This document shows positions 9,458 through 18,453 of a stretch of DNA of 64,000 nucleotides, piece by piece. The DNA lies in assembly GCF_003233655.1 (NCBI RefSeq), contig NZ_CP029829.1, positions 1,498,978 through 1,562,977 on the forward strand, in the 5' to 3' direction. The stretch is from Azospirillum ramasamyi. GTDB lineage: Bacteria > Pseudomonadota > Alphaproteobacteria > Azospirillales > Azospirillaceae. Each line of letters starts with the position of its first letter. Position 1 is the first letter of the stretch. Position numbers and translations under genes: made by a program. The notes under the pieces are model-generated. The model had not been told where the DNA came from and searched no databases. It was given only the letters and a program-made list of their open reading frames with translations.

Positions 9458-10192
9458 TCAGGCGGCCTGCCTGGTTCTGCGCTTGACGTCGCCCTTGCGC
9501 TTGGCCTCACGGCGGCGGGCGCCCTTGGCGCCGTACATCATCGCGTCGGCGCGGCGCATCACCTCGTCCTCGCTGTCCTCGGCGCCATAGGGCTGGGTGC
9601 CGACGGAGAAGCGGACCGGCAGGCTGTGGCCGCCCCATTCCACATAGGTGGCGTCGGCGATGGCCGCCAACTGGCTGGCGCGGGCGAGGCCGCTGGCGGT
9701 GTCGGTGTTGGTCAGCAGCACGGCGAACTCGTCGCCGCCCAGCCGGGCGACCACATCCTCCTGACGGACATTGCCGACGAGCATGCGCGCGATTTGTCGC
9801 AGGTAGGCGTCTCCGGCGACATGGCCGTGGGTGTCGTTGATCGCCTTGAACCCGTCCAGGTCGATCATGACCAGCAGGCCGCCGGCGGCCCCGTTGCGGC
9901 GGGCGGAGGCCAGTTCGCGGCGGAAGTGACTATAGAAGCCGCGCCGGTTCAACAGCCCGGTCAGCTCGTCCGTCATCGTCAAGCTTTCGAGGTAGGCGAT
10001 GCGCTCCTGCAGTTCGGCGATCGTCCCCTTTGCCTCGGCGAGCAGCGCGATCGTCTCGTCCAGCGTCTGGCGTTCGGTTCCCCGAAGAAGCCCGACGCGC
10101 GAAGCCAGCGCGACCGGCGACCAACCCACCGGCACGTCGAAACGGTCGGCGGCATGATGCTTCAGGTCCAGGGCGGCGACGATGGCGTTCAT
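9458..10192 (-). CDS. GGDEF diguanylate cyclase with N-terminal coiled coil
   Basis: 244 aa from ATG 10190-10192 with GAGGAG 8 nt upstream; an ATG at 10210 is also in frame. Residues about 40-80 form a coiled-coil (LAEAKGTIAELQERIAYLESL) leading straight into a GGDEF domain (LTMTDELTGLLNRRGF, GGDEF) with an RQED inhibitory site. No sensory domain is visible, so input may come through dimerisation or a partner. It likely adds to the cyclic-di-GMP pool with the neighbouring PleD. A basic tail (RRREAKRKGDVKRR) ends the protein. Confidence 0.9.
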   Translation of the reverse strand: MNAIVAALDLKHHAADRFDVPVGWSPVALASRVGLLRGTERQTLDETIALLAEAKGTIAELQERIAYLESLTMTDELTGLLNRRGFYSHFRRELASARRNGAAGGLLVMIDLDGFKAINDTHGHVAGDAYLRQIARMLVGNVRQEDVVARLGGDEFAVLLTNTDTASGLARASQLAAIADATYVEWGGHSLPVRFSVGTQPYGAEDSEDEVMRRADAMMYGAKGARRREAKRKGDVKRRTRQAA

Positions 10193-10408
10193 GGGGTCGG
10201 CTCCTCTCATGAAGGTCGGAACACTTCGACTTCACATAAGCAACCACCATGCCAACCCGACGCCCCCGCAGATACCAGGTATTTTATCGATCGCCGGCGA
10301 ATTGCGCCCGCCGATCACCGGCCGGGCATGGAGCGTCTTTCCCACCCGGCCGGCATCTTCTGCCCATCGCCACTCTTTAGTGGCAGGAAAACCCTGCCGG
10401 TCGGCGCC

Positions 10409-11410
10409 TTATGCCACCCGGTCGGGCGCCGGCCGGCCGGCCATCACCGCATCGATGTTGTCCAGCGCCTTGAAGCCCATGGCGTTGCGCGTCTCCACGG
10501 TGGCGCTGCCCAGATGCGGAAGCAGGAAGGCATTGGGCAGCTCGCGGTAGCCGGGATGCAGGTTCGGCTCGTTCTCGAACACGTCGAGCCCGGCCGCCGC
10601 CAGCCGCCCCCTCTTCAGCGCGTCGATCACGGCCTCGTCGTCCACCACGCTGCCGCGGGCGGTGTTGACCAGGATGGCCCCCGGCGGCATCCGCCCGATC
10701 CGCGCGGCGTTCAGCCAATGCCGGGTTTCCGCCGTGGCCGGGAAGTGGAGCGACAGGACATCGCAGACCGGCAGCATCTCCTCCGGGTCGGCATGGTAGG
10801 CGGCGCCGAGCTCCTGCTCCGCCGGCAGGCGGCGGCGGTTGCTGTAGTGGATCGCCATGCCGAAGGCGCGGGCGCGGGCCGCCACCGCCTGGCCGATGCG
10901 GCCCATGCCGACGATGCCCAGCCGCTTGCCGCCGACATGGGTTCCCATCAGCTGGGTCGGGGTCCAGCCGGTCCAGGCATCCGCCCGGATCATCCTCTCC
11001 CCCTCAGACGCGCGGCGCGCGGCGCCCAGCAGGAGAAGCAGCGCGATGTCGGCGGTGGCGTCGGTCAGCACGTCGGGCGTGTTGGTGACGGTCAGGCCGC
11101 GGGCGCGCGCCGCCTCCAGGTCGATGTGGTCGGTCCCGACGGAGAAGGTCGCCAGCACCCGCACCCGCTCCGGCAGGGCGGCGATGGCGGCGGCGTCGAG
11201 CCAGTCGCCGGCACAGCACAGAACGGCGTCGGCACCCGCCTCGGCGGCGCGGGCGGCGATCTCCGCCCCGCTGAACGCCCGGTCCTCGGGGTTGAGGACC
11301 GCCCGGTAATCGCGCGACGCCCGCGCCTCCACCGCATCGGGAAGGCGGCGGGTCAGCAGCACCACCGGACGGGCGGCGGCATCCGGCGGGGTGTCGGCGG
11401 GGCTTGTCAT
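10409..11410 (-). CDS. D-2-hydroxyacid dehydrogenase (glyoxylate/hydroxypyruvate reductase-like)
   Basis: 333 aa from ATG 11408-11410 with AAGGGAA upstream. It has the two-domain D-isomer 2-hydroxyacid dehydrogenase fold: nucleotide-binding GMGRIG near residue 165, catalytic Arg in NTARGSVVD, Glu in DVFENEP and His in LLPHLGSAT. These enzymes interconvert 2-oxoacids and D-2-hydroxyacids with NAD(P)H. The AHYSNRR region after the GxGxxG strand, with Arg where NAD-specific enzymes have Asp, hints at NADPH use. The substrate is not certain. Confidence 0.9.
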   Translation of the reverse strand: MTSPADTPPDAAARPVVLLTRRLPDAVEARASRDYRAVLNPEDRAFSGAEIAARAAEAGADAVLCCAGDWLDAAAIAALPERVRVLATFSVGTDHIDLEAARARGLTVTNTPDVLTDATADIALLLLLGAARRASEGERMIRADAWTGWTPTQLMGTHVGGKRLGIVGMGRIGQAVAARARAFGMAIHYSNRRRLPAEQELGAAYHADPEEMLPVCDVLSLHFPATAETRHWLNAARIGRMPPGAILVNTARGSVVDDEAVIDALKRGRLAAAGLDVFENEPNLHPGYRELPNAFLLPHLGSATVETRNAMGFKALDNIDAVMAGRPAPDRVA

Positions 11411-11507
11411 TCGGGCTGTTCCCTTCCATTGATTGGGAATCAAAGGTAGCGGCTCTTCCGAACCGCGGCAAAAACACCCATACTTCACCCAGAGCCGTCA
11501 ATCACCT

Positions 11508-12377
11508 GTGGATCCCGTCTTGCTCGACCGTCTCTCTGCCCTGCCGGCGACCGTCGGCACGGTCCTCGCCGCCACCGTCACCGCTGGTGCCCTCCTCGCG
11601 GCCACTCCCGTCCTGGCACAGCCGGCCGCCACCTCCATGGCGTCGGTCGCGGCCAAGATCCAGCCGCACCGGGCGATCTACGCCATGTCGCTGGGATCGG
11701 CGCGCAACGGGGCGAAGGTCAGCGACGTCCGCGGCCGCATGATGTTCGAATGGGCCGACGCCTGCGACGGCTGGACGACGGAGCAGCGCTTCCAGCTGCG
11801 CTTCGTCTACAGCGAGGGCGACGACATGGCGATGAACACCAACTACACGACGTGGGAGGCGAAGAACGGTCTGCGCTACCGCTTCAACGTCCGCAAGCTG
11901 GTGAACGGCGAGCTGGACGAGGAGGTGCGCGGCGAGGCCAACCTGCAGGCCGACGGCGCCGGCACCGCCCAGTTCACCAAGCCGGAACCGCAGGAGATGG
12001 AACTGCCGGCCGGGACCATGTTCCCCACCGCCCACACGCTGGCGATCCTCGACCATGCCGAGCGGAACGAGCCCTTCTTCACCCGCACCATCTTCGACGG
12101 ATCGGATGCGGAGGGGCCGACCGAGGTGTCGACCGTCACCGGCAAGCCGGGCGCGCCGAAGGAATCCGGCAAGGATCCGCTGCTGAAGGTGGGCAAGTCC
12201 TGGCCGGTCCGCATGGCCTTCTTCCCGCTGCAGAGCGATTCGGCCCAGCCGGAATACGAGATGAGCCTGCGCCTGCTGGAGAACGGCATCGCCGAGTCCA
12301 TGCAGATCGACTATGGCGATTTCACCGTCAACGCCGTGCTGGAGAAGATCGAGGCGCTGCCGAAATCGGGCTGCTGA
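11508..12377 (+). CDS. EipB-like periplasmic envelope protein (DUF1849)
   Basis: 289 aa from a GTG at 11508-11510, chosen because it directly precedes a signal peptide (VGTVLAATVTAGALLA, cleavage near VLAQ/PA). The mature part matches the DUF1849/EipB family: HRAIYAMSLGSARNG, ADACDGWTTEQRFQLRF and TMFPTAHTLAIL. EipB supports envelope integrity in alphaproteobacteria and forms a beta-spiral fold in the periplasm. The terminal IEALPKSGC retains a Cys, paired in the family with the Cys near ADACDGW. It is transcribed divergently from the hydroxyacid dehydrogenase. Confidence 0.85.
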   Translation: MDPVLLDRLSALPATVGTVLAATVTAGALLAATPVLAQPAATSMASVAAKIQPHRAIYAMSLGSARNGAKVSDVRGRMMFEWADACDGWTTEQRFQLRFVYSEGDDMAMNTNYTTWEAKNGLRYRFNVRKLVNGELDEEVRGEANLQADGAGTAQFTKPEPQEMELPAGTMFPTAHTLAILDHAERNEPFFTRTIFDGSDAEGPTEVSTVTGKPGAPKESGKDPLLKVGKSWPVRMAFFPLQSDSAQPEYEMSLRLLENGIAESMQIDYGDFTVNAVLEKIEALPKSGC

Positions 12378-12549
12378 CCGGCTGCCGCCCCGTGACAATC
12401 ATACCGGGGTCATCACGCCGGACGGATGAAGCGCGGTTTCCCTGTTGATTGCGACTCGCTGCTGCGCTTAACTGCGGGTTGAGATTCGCGCAACAGGCCC
12501 GCCCGCCTCCGTCACGGGGCGCGGACGGCCGTCCAGGGGTTTATCCGTC

Positions 12550-12777
12550 ATGAGCAAGAAGCATGTCCAGATCGGGCAGGTTTTCCAACCGGTCGGCACC
12601 GCCGGCGTCCGCGGTTGGCGGGTGACGGCCACGGTCAACCTGCTGGGCATCCCCCACGCCCGCGTCGTCAGCACCGAAGACGACGGCGTGTCCAAGACCC
12701 TGAGCTGCTCGGTCCTCGCCGACACCAGCCACTACCGCCTGATCGCATCGACGCCGCAAGGCGGGATGGCGGCGTAA
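12550..12777 (+). CDS. Small conserved-looking hypothetical protein
   Basis: 75 aa, opening MSKKHVQIGQVFQPVG. It has no signal peptide or membrane segment. The composition is beta-rich (RVTATVNLLGIPHARVVS), suggesting a small single-domain fold. GGGGTTTATCCGTC precedes the ATG without a strong Shine-Dalgarno site. I do not recognise a family. Coding potential is supported by third-position GC bias and isolation between two genes on the opposite strand or further away. Confidence 0.6.
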   Translation: MSKKHVQIGQVFQPVGTAGVRGWRVTATVNLLGIPHARVVSTEDDGVSKTLSCSVLADTSHYRLIASTPQGGMAA

Positions 12778-12917
12778 CTCACGGTTCTGACGGCATCGGC
12801 CGGTTATCATCGGCCGGTTATCCCCGCCCTGACCCTCCCCCCCGCCCAGCGCGGGAGGAAAAAGTCGTTGTCCGGGGTACGGGCTGGGGAGATTACCGCG
12901 AGAAGCGGCGCCCTCCC

Positions 12918-14237
12918 CTATTCCTCGCCCCGCCGCTCGCGCAGCCTGGCCCAATAGTCCAGCCGCTTGCGCAGGTCGCGCTCGAATCCCCGCTCCACCG
13001 GCTGGTAGAACTCGCGCCGGGCCATGCCTTCGGGGAAATAGTTCTGGCCGGAGAATCCCTCCGCCGTGTCGTGGTCGTACTCGTAGCCCTTGCCGTAGCC
13101 GATGCTCTTCATCAGCTTGGTCGGCGCGTTCAGGATGTGCTTGGGCGGCATCAGCGAGCCCGTTTCCTTCGCCGCGCGCACCGACGCCTTGTAGGCGGTA
13201 TAGCCGGCGTTCGACTTCGGCGCCGTCCCCAGATAGATGACCAGCTGCGCCAACGCCAGTTCGCCTTCCGGGCTGCCCAGCCGCTCATAGGCTTCCCACG
13301 CCGCGATGGCCTGGGTCAGGGCGTTGGGATCGGCCAGCCCGATATCCTCAACGGCGAAGCGGGTCAGGCGCCGGGCGATGTAGCGCGGGTCTTCCCCGCC
13401 GTCCAGCATGCGGCTGTACCAATAGAGCGCCGCGTCGGTGTCCGACCCGCGCAACGATTTGTGCAGGGCGCTGATGAGGTTGTAATGCCCCTCCTGCGCC
13501 TTGTCGTAGAGCGGGGCGCGGCGCTGGATGGTGGCGGCGAGCGCGTTGGTGTCCAGCAGCGTCCCGTCCGGCAGCGCGAACAGTTCCTCGCACAGGTTCA
13601 GGCAGAAGCGGCCGTCGCCATCGGCCATCGCCTTCACCGCGGCGCGCGCGTCGGCATCCAGCGGCAGCGGCCGGCCCATCTCCGCCTCCGCCCGCGACAG
13701 CAGCTTCTCCAGAGCCGAATCGTCCAGCCGGTTCAGCACGAACACCTGCGCCCGCGACAGCAAGGCGGCGTTCAGCTCGAAGGATGGATTCTCGGTGGTG
13801 GCGCCGACCAGCGTGACGGTTCCGTCCTCGACGAAGGGGAGGAAGCCGTCCTGCTGCGACCGGTTGAAGCGATGGATCTCGTCGATGAACAGCAGGGTTC
13901 CCTGCCCCGCCAGCCGCCGCGCGCGCGCGGCGTCGAAGACCTTGCGCAGGTCGGCGACGCCGGAGAACACCGCCGACAGCGGTTCGAAATGCAGGTCGGT
14001 GCTGTGGGCCAGCAGGCGGGCGATGGTGGTCTTGCCGCAGCCGGGCGGCCCCCACAGGATCATGGAGGCCAGCCGACGCGCCGCGACCATGCGGCCGAGC
14101 GGACCGTCCGGCTTCAGCAGATGGTCCTGCCCGACCACCTCGTCCAGCGTGCGCGGGCGCAGCCGGTCGGCGAGCGGGCGGGGAGCCGCCGACTCGAACA
14201 GGCCGGCACCGCCGCCCGACTCGCCGCGTTTCGTCAT
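12918..14237 (-). CDS. rarA: Replication-associated recombination protein A (AAA+ ATPase)
   Basis: 439 aa, the usual RarA/MgsA length. The AAA+ module has Walker A GPPGCGKTTIARLLA, Walker B LLFIDEIHRFN and sensor motif ATTENPSFELN. The C-terminal half holds the tetramerisation region, including DAALYWYSRMLDGGEDPRYIARRL and the NAGYTAYKAS segment. RarA acts at stalled replication forks with SSB and RecA. The lipoprotein gene starts upstream on the same strand, with 10 bp between that gene's stop and this start, so they are likely co-transcribed. Confidence 0.96.
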   Translation of the reverse strand: MTKRGESGGGAGLFESAAPRPLADRLRPRTLDEVVGQDHLLKPDGPLGRMVAARRLASMILWGPPGCGKTTIARLLAHSTDLHFEPLSAVFSGVADLRKVFDAARARRLAGQGTLLFIDEIHRFNRSQQDGFLPFVEDGTVTLVGATTENPSFELNAALLSRAQVFVLNRLDDSALEKLLSRAEAEMGRPLPLDADARAAVKAMADGDGRFCLNLCEELFALPDGTLLDTNALAATIQRRAPLYDKAQEGHYNLISALHKSLRGSDTDAALYWYSRMLDGGEDPRYIARRLTRFAVEDIGLADPNALTQAIAAWEAYERLGSPEGELALAQLVIYLGTAPKSNAGYTAYKASVRAAKETGSLMPPKHILNAPTKLMKSIGYGKGYEYDHDTAEGFSGQNYFPEGMARREFYQPVERGFERDLRKRLDYWARLRERRGEE

Positions 14238-14247
14238 GGCCGGATCC

Positions 14248-14619
14248 TCAGCGCGCCGCGCCGCAGCGCTGGTAGCACTGCCTCAGCTGGAAGCTGCAGT
14301 TGTCGGTCGGGCTGAAGGGGGTCGAGTCGGTGCGGTCGATGCCGCCCTGGTTGCGCGCGGCGACCGAATCCATGCACACATTGTGGCTGCGCTCGCACTG
14401 GACCTGACAGGAGCCGCCGGCGTCCGCGCCGCTGCCGTTGTCCAGGCGCAGGGACTGGTCGTCGGCGCCGCCGCGCTGGGTCGACGGACCGGGCACGACG
14501 GTAACGGTGGGGGCCGGCCCCGAAGCGGCCGGACGGTCAGACGGGCGGTCGGCGCAGGCCGACAGGCCGAGCAGGGCGACGGCCAACAGCGGGGCGATGA
14601 GGCGGACCGGACGGAACAT
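14248..14619 (-). CDS. Putative Cys-rich lipoprotein
   Basis: 123 aa from ATG 14617-14619. A signal sequence (LIAPLLAVALLGLSAC) ends in the lipobox LSAC, so the mature protein begins at Cys about residue 22. The remainder has a Pro/Ser/Gly-rich linker and then six Cys (CQVQCERSHNVC, NCSFQLRQCYQRC) that could form disulfides in the periplasm. No family is recognised. It lies 10 bp upstream of rarA. Confidence 0.7.
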   Translation of the reverse strand: MFRPVRLIAPLLAVALLGLSACADRPSDRPAASGPAPTVTVVPGPSTQRGGADDQSLRLDNGSGADAGGSCQVQCERSHNVCMDSVAARNQGGIDRTDSTPFSPTDNCSFQLRQCYQRCGAAR

Positions 14620-14749
14620 AGCCACGACGGCTCCTATTCTTCTTGTTGTGAGGACGGCCGCGGGCATGACGGAATGCCACACCCCCCTGGACCATCCCCC
14701 GTTCGGTCCCCACTATGCCGACAACCGCATCAAGAAGGGAATGACTGAA

Positions 14750-15022
14750 ATGACACCGGAATCGGACGGCAGATCAACACGCAAGCCGGCGCGCCACCGC
14801 TCCCTGCGGCTGATGCTGGCGCTGCTGGTCCTCGGCCTCGTCATGCTGGGCTCGCGCGTGCTGGCCCTGCCCAATATCGGCATGGCCGAGATGATCATCC
14901 CGATGCTGGGCGGGCTGTTCGTGGCGATCGCCATCGTCATGATCGTGCGCCGCGACCGTGCAGAGCGCGACTCCCTGCCCCCGTCCCGGCGCAACAGCCA
15001 GGACCAGGGCATGCCGGACTAG
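14750..15022 (+). CDS. Small membrane protein with two transmembrane helices
   Basis: 90 aa from ATG 14750, which has AAGAAGGGA about 9 nt upstream; an ATG at 14741 abuts that site and is less likely. Two hydrophobic segments (LMLALLVLGLVMLGSRVLAL and IIPMLGGLFVAIAIVMIV) are flanked by Arg-rich ends. No family is recognised. Its stop is 2 bp from the stop of the convergent DedA-like gene. Confidence 0.6.
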   Translation: MTPESDGRSTRKPARHRSLRLMLALLVLGLVMLGSRVLALPNIGMAEMIIPMLGGLFVAIAIVMIVRRDRAERDSLPPSRRNSQDQGMPD

Positions 15023-15023
15023 A

Positions 15024-15602
15024 TCAGACGAACTTGAAGCTGAGCAGGCCTCCGACCACCACGACCAGCAGGACGGTGGCCACCAGCATCAGCCGCTTCT
15101 CGATGATCTGCTGGACCTGCGGCCCGTAGAAGTGCAGCAGGATGGCGATCATGTAGAATCGGGAGAAGCGCGCGACGATCGAACAGAGGATGAAGACCGT
15201 CAGGTCGAGATGGGCGAATCCTGCGGTGATCGTCAGCAGCTTGTAGGGGATCGGCGTCACCCCCTTCAGGATCAGGAACCAGGGGCCGAACTCGGCGAAC
15301 ATCTCCTGGAAATGCTGGAACGACTCCTGCGCATTGTAGAAGTCGATGATCATCCGCCCGACGCTCTCGAACAGATAGAAGCCCAGCGCATAGCCCAGAA
15401 GCCCGCCCAGCAACGACGCAAAGGCGCAGACATTGGTGTAGAACCACAGCTTCTTCGGCTTCTCCAGGCACATCGGCACCAGCATCACGTCCGGCGGCAA
15501 TGGAAAGAAGGAGCTTTCGGCGAAGGAGATCGCCGACATCCACCAGACGGCATCGTCGCGGGCGGACAGGCGCTGGAGGCGCGTGTAAAGGGAGCGCAGC
15601 AT
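15024..15602 (-). CDS. YqaA/DedA family (SNARE-associated Golgi protein-like) membrane protein
   Basis: 192 aa from ATG 15600-15602. It has a DedA/VTT-domain pattern: AISFAESSFFPLPPDVMLVPM at the N-terminus, then GGLLGYALG, a re-entrant segment FGPWFLILKGVTPIPYKLLTITAG, and C-terminal hydrophobic helices. The family members are flippases or transporters for lipid carriers. The YqaA subgroup is typical of alphaproteobacteria. Confidence 0.85.
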   Translation of the reverse strand: MLRSLYTRLQRLSARDDAVWWMSAISFAESSFFPLPPDVMLVPMCLEKPKKLWFYTNVCAFASLLGGLLGYALGFYLFESVGRMIIDFYNAQESFQHFQEMFAEFGPWFLILKGVTPIPYKLLTITAGFAHLDLTVFILCSIVARFSRFYMIAILLHFYGPQVQQIIEKRLMLVATVLLVVVVGGLLSFKFV

Positions 15603-15621
15603 TCTCGGACCGGCCAGAAAA

Positions 15622-15660
15622 GAAAAAACCCTTCCCCCGGAAAGCCCGGAGGAAGGGTCC
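15622..15660 (-). terminator. Terminator of the rpsM-rpsK-rpoA-rplQ operon
   Basis: On the minus strand a hairpin (ACCCTTCCTCCGGG with CCCGGGGGAAGGGT-like arm) is followed by TTTTTT, about 100 bp past the rplQ stop. It is placed where the operon should end. Confidence 0.85.
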
Positions 15661-15757
15661 AACATATCACCGGTATCGGCGGTCCCGTCCTGCGCAACAC
15701 GGGGCCCTGGGACCCGATGCCGCGCAGTGCGGAAGACCGGCGCGATTGGCGGTCATG

Positions 15758-16186
15758 TTACTCGGCGGTCTCGCCTTCGGCCTCGGCGGTCTCCTGCGTC
15801 GGGCCCGAGTTCTGGCCCTTGGCGGAGACGTCGCGGTCGACCAGCTCGAACACGGCCATGTCGGCGGCATCGCCGTAGCGGAAGCCAGCCTTCAGGACGC
15901 GGCTGTAGCCACCCTGACGGTCCTTGTAGCGGTCCGCCAGAACGGTGAACAGCTTGGTGACCGTCTCGTTGTCGCGCAGCTGGGCGAAAGCCAGACGGCG
16001 GTTGGCCAGGCCACCCTTCTTGCCGAGCGTGATCAGCTTATCGACGATCGGACGCAGGTCCTTCGCCTTCGGCAGGGTGGTGGTGATCTGCTCGTGCTTG
16101 ATCACCGCGTTCGCCATGTTCGAGAACATGGCCTTGCGGTGGCTGCTGGTCTTGCTGAACTTACGTCCCGAAACGCCGTGACGCAT
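15758..16186 (-). CDS. rplQ: 50S ribosomal protein L17
   Basis: 142 aa. It begins [21 protein letters not shown], the L17 signature, and has the conserved [26 protein letters not shown]17 binds 23S rRNA near the exit tunnel. The C-terminus carries an acidic Ala/Glu-rich tail ([11 protein letters not shown]) longer than in E. coli, common in alphaproteobacteria. It is the last gene of the operon. Confidence 0.98.
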   Translation of the reverse strand: MRHGVSGRKFSKTSSHRKAMFSNMANAVIKHEQITTTLPKAKDLRPIVDKLITLGKKGGLANRRLAFAQLRDNETVTKLFTVLADRYKDRQGGYSRVLKAGFRYGDAADMAVFELVDRDVSAKGQNSGPTQETAEAEGETAE

Positions 16187-16299
16187 GGCGGTCCTCCTTC
16201 ATGGCGTGGCCCCCCTCGGGGAGCCGATCGTGTACCCCGCCGCCCAGTCATAGCGCTGGTACGGCTACGGGGTCGGGCCGTGGCGGCCCTGGGGAATGC

Positions 16300-16332
16300 G
16301 CCCTTCCCGGCCGGAGACGGAAAGGGCGCGGC
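16300..16332 (-). other. Inverted repeat between rpoA and rplQ
   Basis: GCGCCCTT / AAAGGGCGC arms around a 14-nt loop lie in the 160-bp spacer between rpoA and rplQ. No T-run follows on the minus strand, so it is more likely an mRNA processing or stability hairpin than a terminator. Confidence 0.5.
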
Positions 16333-16346
16333 AACAGGCGAGATGC

Positions 16347-17363
16347 TTAGTACGGCTCTTCCAGACGCTTGGCCAGCTCTTCGATGTTCTCCGGCGGCCA
16401 GTTCGGGATTTCCATACCGAGGTGCAGGCCCATCTGGGACAGCACTTCCTTGATCTCGTTCAGCGACTTGCGGCCGAAGTTCGGGGTGCGGAGCATTTCC
16501 GCCTCCGTCTTCTGCACCAGGTCGCCGATGTAGACGATGTTGTCGTTCTTGAGGCAGTTGGCCGAACGGACCGACAGCTCGAGCTCGTCCACCTTGCGGA
16601 GCAGGTTCTTGTTGAACGGAACCTCCTCGTGCTTCTCCTCGGAGACGGCGTGCGTCGGCTCCTCGAAGTTGATGAACAGCTGCAGCTGGTCCTGCAGGAT
16701 GCGGGCGGCGAGAGCCACCGCGTCGTCCGGCTTGACCGAACCGTTGGTCTCCACCGTCATCGACAGGCGGTCATAGTCGGTGACCTGCCCGACGCGGGCA
16801 TTGTCGACCTTGTAGGACACCTTGCGGACTGGGGAGAACAGGGCGTCGATCGGAATCAGGCCGATGGGCGCGTCTTCCGGACGGTTCTGGCTGGCCGGGA
16901 CATAGCCCTTGCCGGTCTCGACCGTCAGTTCCATGTTCAGGCGCGCGCCGTTGTCCAGCGTGCAGATGACCAGTTCCGGATCCATGACCTGGATATCGGG
17001 ACCGGTCTCGATCATGCCGGCCTTGACCTCGCCCGGGCCTTCGGCGCGCAGACGCATGCGCTTCGGGCCGTCGCCGCCCATGCGCAGACCCATCGTCTTG
17101 ATGTTCAGGACGATGTCGGTCACGTCCTCGCGGACGCCGGGGATGGACGAGAACTCGTGCAGCACGCCGTCGATGTGGATCGCCGTGACGGCGGCACCCT
17201 GCAGCGAGGAGAGCAGGATGCGGCGCAGCGCGTTGCCGAGCGTCAGACCGAAGCCGCGTTCCAGCGGTTCGGCGACCACGGTCGCGAAGCGGTCGGCGTC
17301 GTCACCGGGCTGGATCTCCAGCTTGCTCGGCTTAATCAGTTCCTGCCAGTTCTTCTGAAGCAC
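16347..17363 (-). CDS. rpoA: DNA-directed RNA polymerase subunit alpha
   Basis: 338 aa. The N-terminal dimerisation domain includes [22 protein letters not shown]. The C-terminal domain (about 250-325) contains [45 protein letters not shown], the helix pair that binds UP elements and activators. It is the standard length and sits in the conserved alpha operon. Confidence 0.99.
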   Translation of the reverse strand: MLQKNWQELIKPSKLEIQPGDDADRFATVVAEPLERGFGLTLGNALRRILLSSLQGAAVTAIHIDGVLHEFSSIPGVREDVTDIVLNIKTMGLRMGGDGPKRMRLRAEGPGEVKAGMIETGPDIQVMDPELVICTLDNGARLNMELTVETGKGYVPASQNRPEDAPIGLIPIDALFSPVRKVSYKVDNARVGQVTDYDRLSMTVETNGSVKPDDAVALAARILQDQLQLFINFEEPTHAVSEEKHEEVPFNKNLLRKVDELELSVRSANCLKNDNIVYIGDLVQKTEAEMLRTPNFGRKSLNEIKEVLSQMGLHLGMEIPNWPPENIEELAKRLEEPY

Positions 17364-17429
17364 GGATCGACCTCAAGATGCCATCGGGTGAACACGAACC
17401 CGCGGGGTCCGAACCATTCCCATGCTGAA

Positions 17430-17452
17430 GGGGCCGCGATGGCAGCGGCCCC
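17430..17452 (-). other. GC-rich hairpin between rpsK and rpoA
   Basis: GGGGCCGC and GCGGCCCC form a tight stem with a 7-nt loop in the 136-bp spacer. A T-run is absent, so readthrough to rpoA is expected. It may tune the ratio of rpoA to ribosomal protein message. Confidence 0.45.
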
Positions 17453-17499
17453 CTGTCCCGGAACGGTCGGTCCCCGCGGGTGCGGAAACGGTACTGAAC

Positions 17500-17898
17500 T
17501 TAGACGCGGCGCTTCTTCGGCGGGCGAACGCCGTTGTGCGGGATCGGCGTGACGTCGCGGATCGACGTGATCTGGAAGCCGATCGACTGCAGGGCGCGCA
17601 GGGCGGACTCACGCCCCGAACCCGGACCCTTCACTTCGACTTCCAGGGTCTTCATGCCGTGTTCCTGGGCCTTGCGGCCGGCGTCCTCGGCGGCGACCTG
17701 GGCGGCGTAGGGGGTCGACTTGCGCGAACCCTTGAAGCCCATGGTGCCCGACGACGACCAGGCGATGGTGTTGCCCTGCGCGTCGGTGATGGTGATCATC
17801 GTGTTGTTGAACGAGGCGTTCACATGCGCGACGCCGGCGGTGATGTTCTTGCGCTCGCGACGACGCAGGCGCTGAGAAGCGGCGGAGGGCTTGGCCAT
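17500..17898 (-). CDS. rpsK: 30S ribosomal protein S11
   Basis: 132 aa. It has the S11 core [43 protein letters not shown] and the C-terminal [18 protein letters not shown]. It follows rpsM by 15 bp in the alpha operon. Confidence 0.99.
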   Translation of the reverse strand: MAKPSAASQRLRRRERKNITAGVAHVNASFNNTMITITDAQGNTIAWSSSGTMGFKGSRKSTPYAAQVAAEDAGRKAQEHGMKTLEVEVKGPGSGRESALRALQSIGFQITSIRDVTPIPHNGVRPPKKRRV

Positions 17899-17913
17899 TT
17901 TGCGTTCGTCCTC

Positions 17914-18282
17914 TTACTTCTTCTTGCCGGCGATCGGCTTGGCCGGACCCTTGCGGGTGCGGGCGTTCGTGTGGGTGCGCTGGCCGCGGACCGGCAGGCC
18001 CTTGCGGTGACGCAGGCCGCGGTAGCAGCCCAGGTCCATCAGACGCTTGATGTTCATGGCGACTTCACGACGAAGATCGCCCTCGACGCGGTAGTCGGCG
18101 TCGATGGTCTCGCGGATCTTCAGGACTTCGTCGTCCGTCAGCTCGTTCACGCGACGCTCGGCCGGGATCTCCAGCTTCGCGCAGATTTCCTTGGCCTTGA
18201 AGGGGCCGATGCCATGGATGTAGGTCAACCCGATCTCCACGCGCTTCTGCGCGGGGATGTTGACGCCAGCGATACGCGCCAC
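17914..18282 (-). CDS. rpsM: 30S ribosomal protein S13
   Basis: 122 aa. It opens [22 protein letters not shown] and ends in the Lys-rich tail [21 protein letters not shown], both diagnostic of S13. It is the first gene of the operon in this window. secY and adk, which often precede it, are not upstream here. Confidence 0.99.
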   Translation of the reverse strand: MARIAGVNIPAQKRVEIGLTYIHGIGPFKAKEICAKLEIPAERRVNELTDDEVLKIRETIDADYRVEGDLRREVAMNIKRLMDLGCYRGLRHRKGLPVRGQRTHTNARTRKGPAKPIAGKKK

Positions 18283-18453
18283 GCTGCTCTCCTCGATCTC
18301 GATATCTCAACGGCAGCCCGTCGGGCCGCCTACACACCGAGCTAATCCCGCCCGGCACAAGACCGGTCCTGGGAACGCACAATGTTACCCGCCACCCGGT
18401 TGGGCGGCGAGAGGCTGGGACTATAGGAAAACCCCGGAACTTGTCAAGGCCGA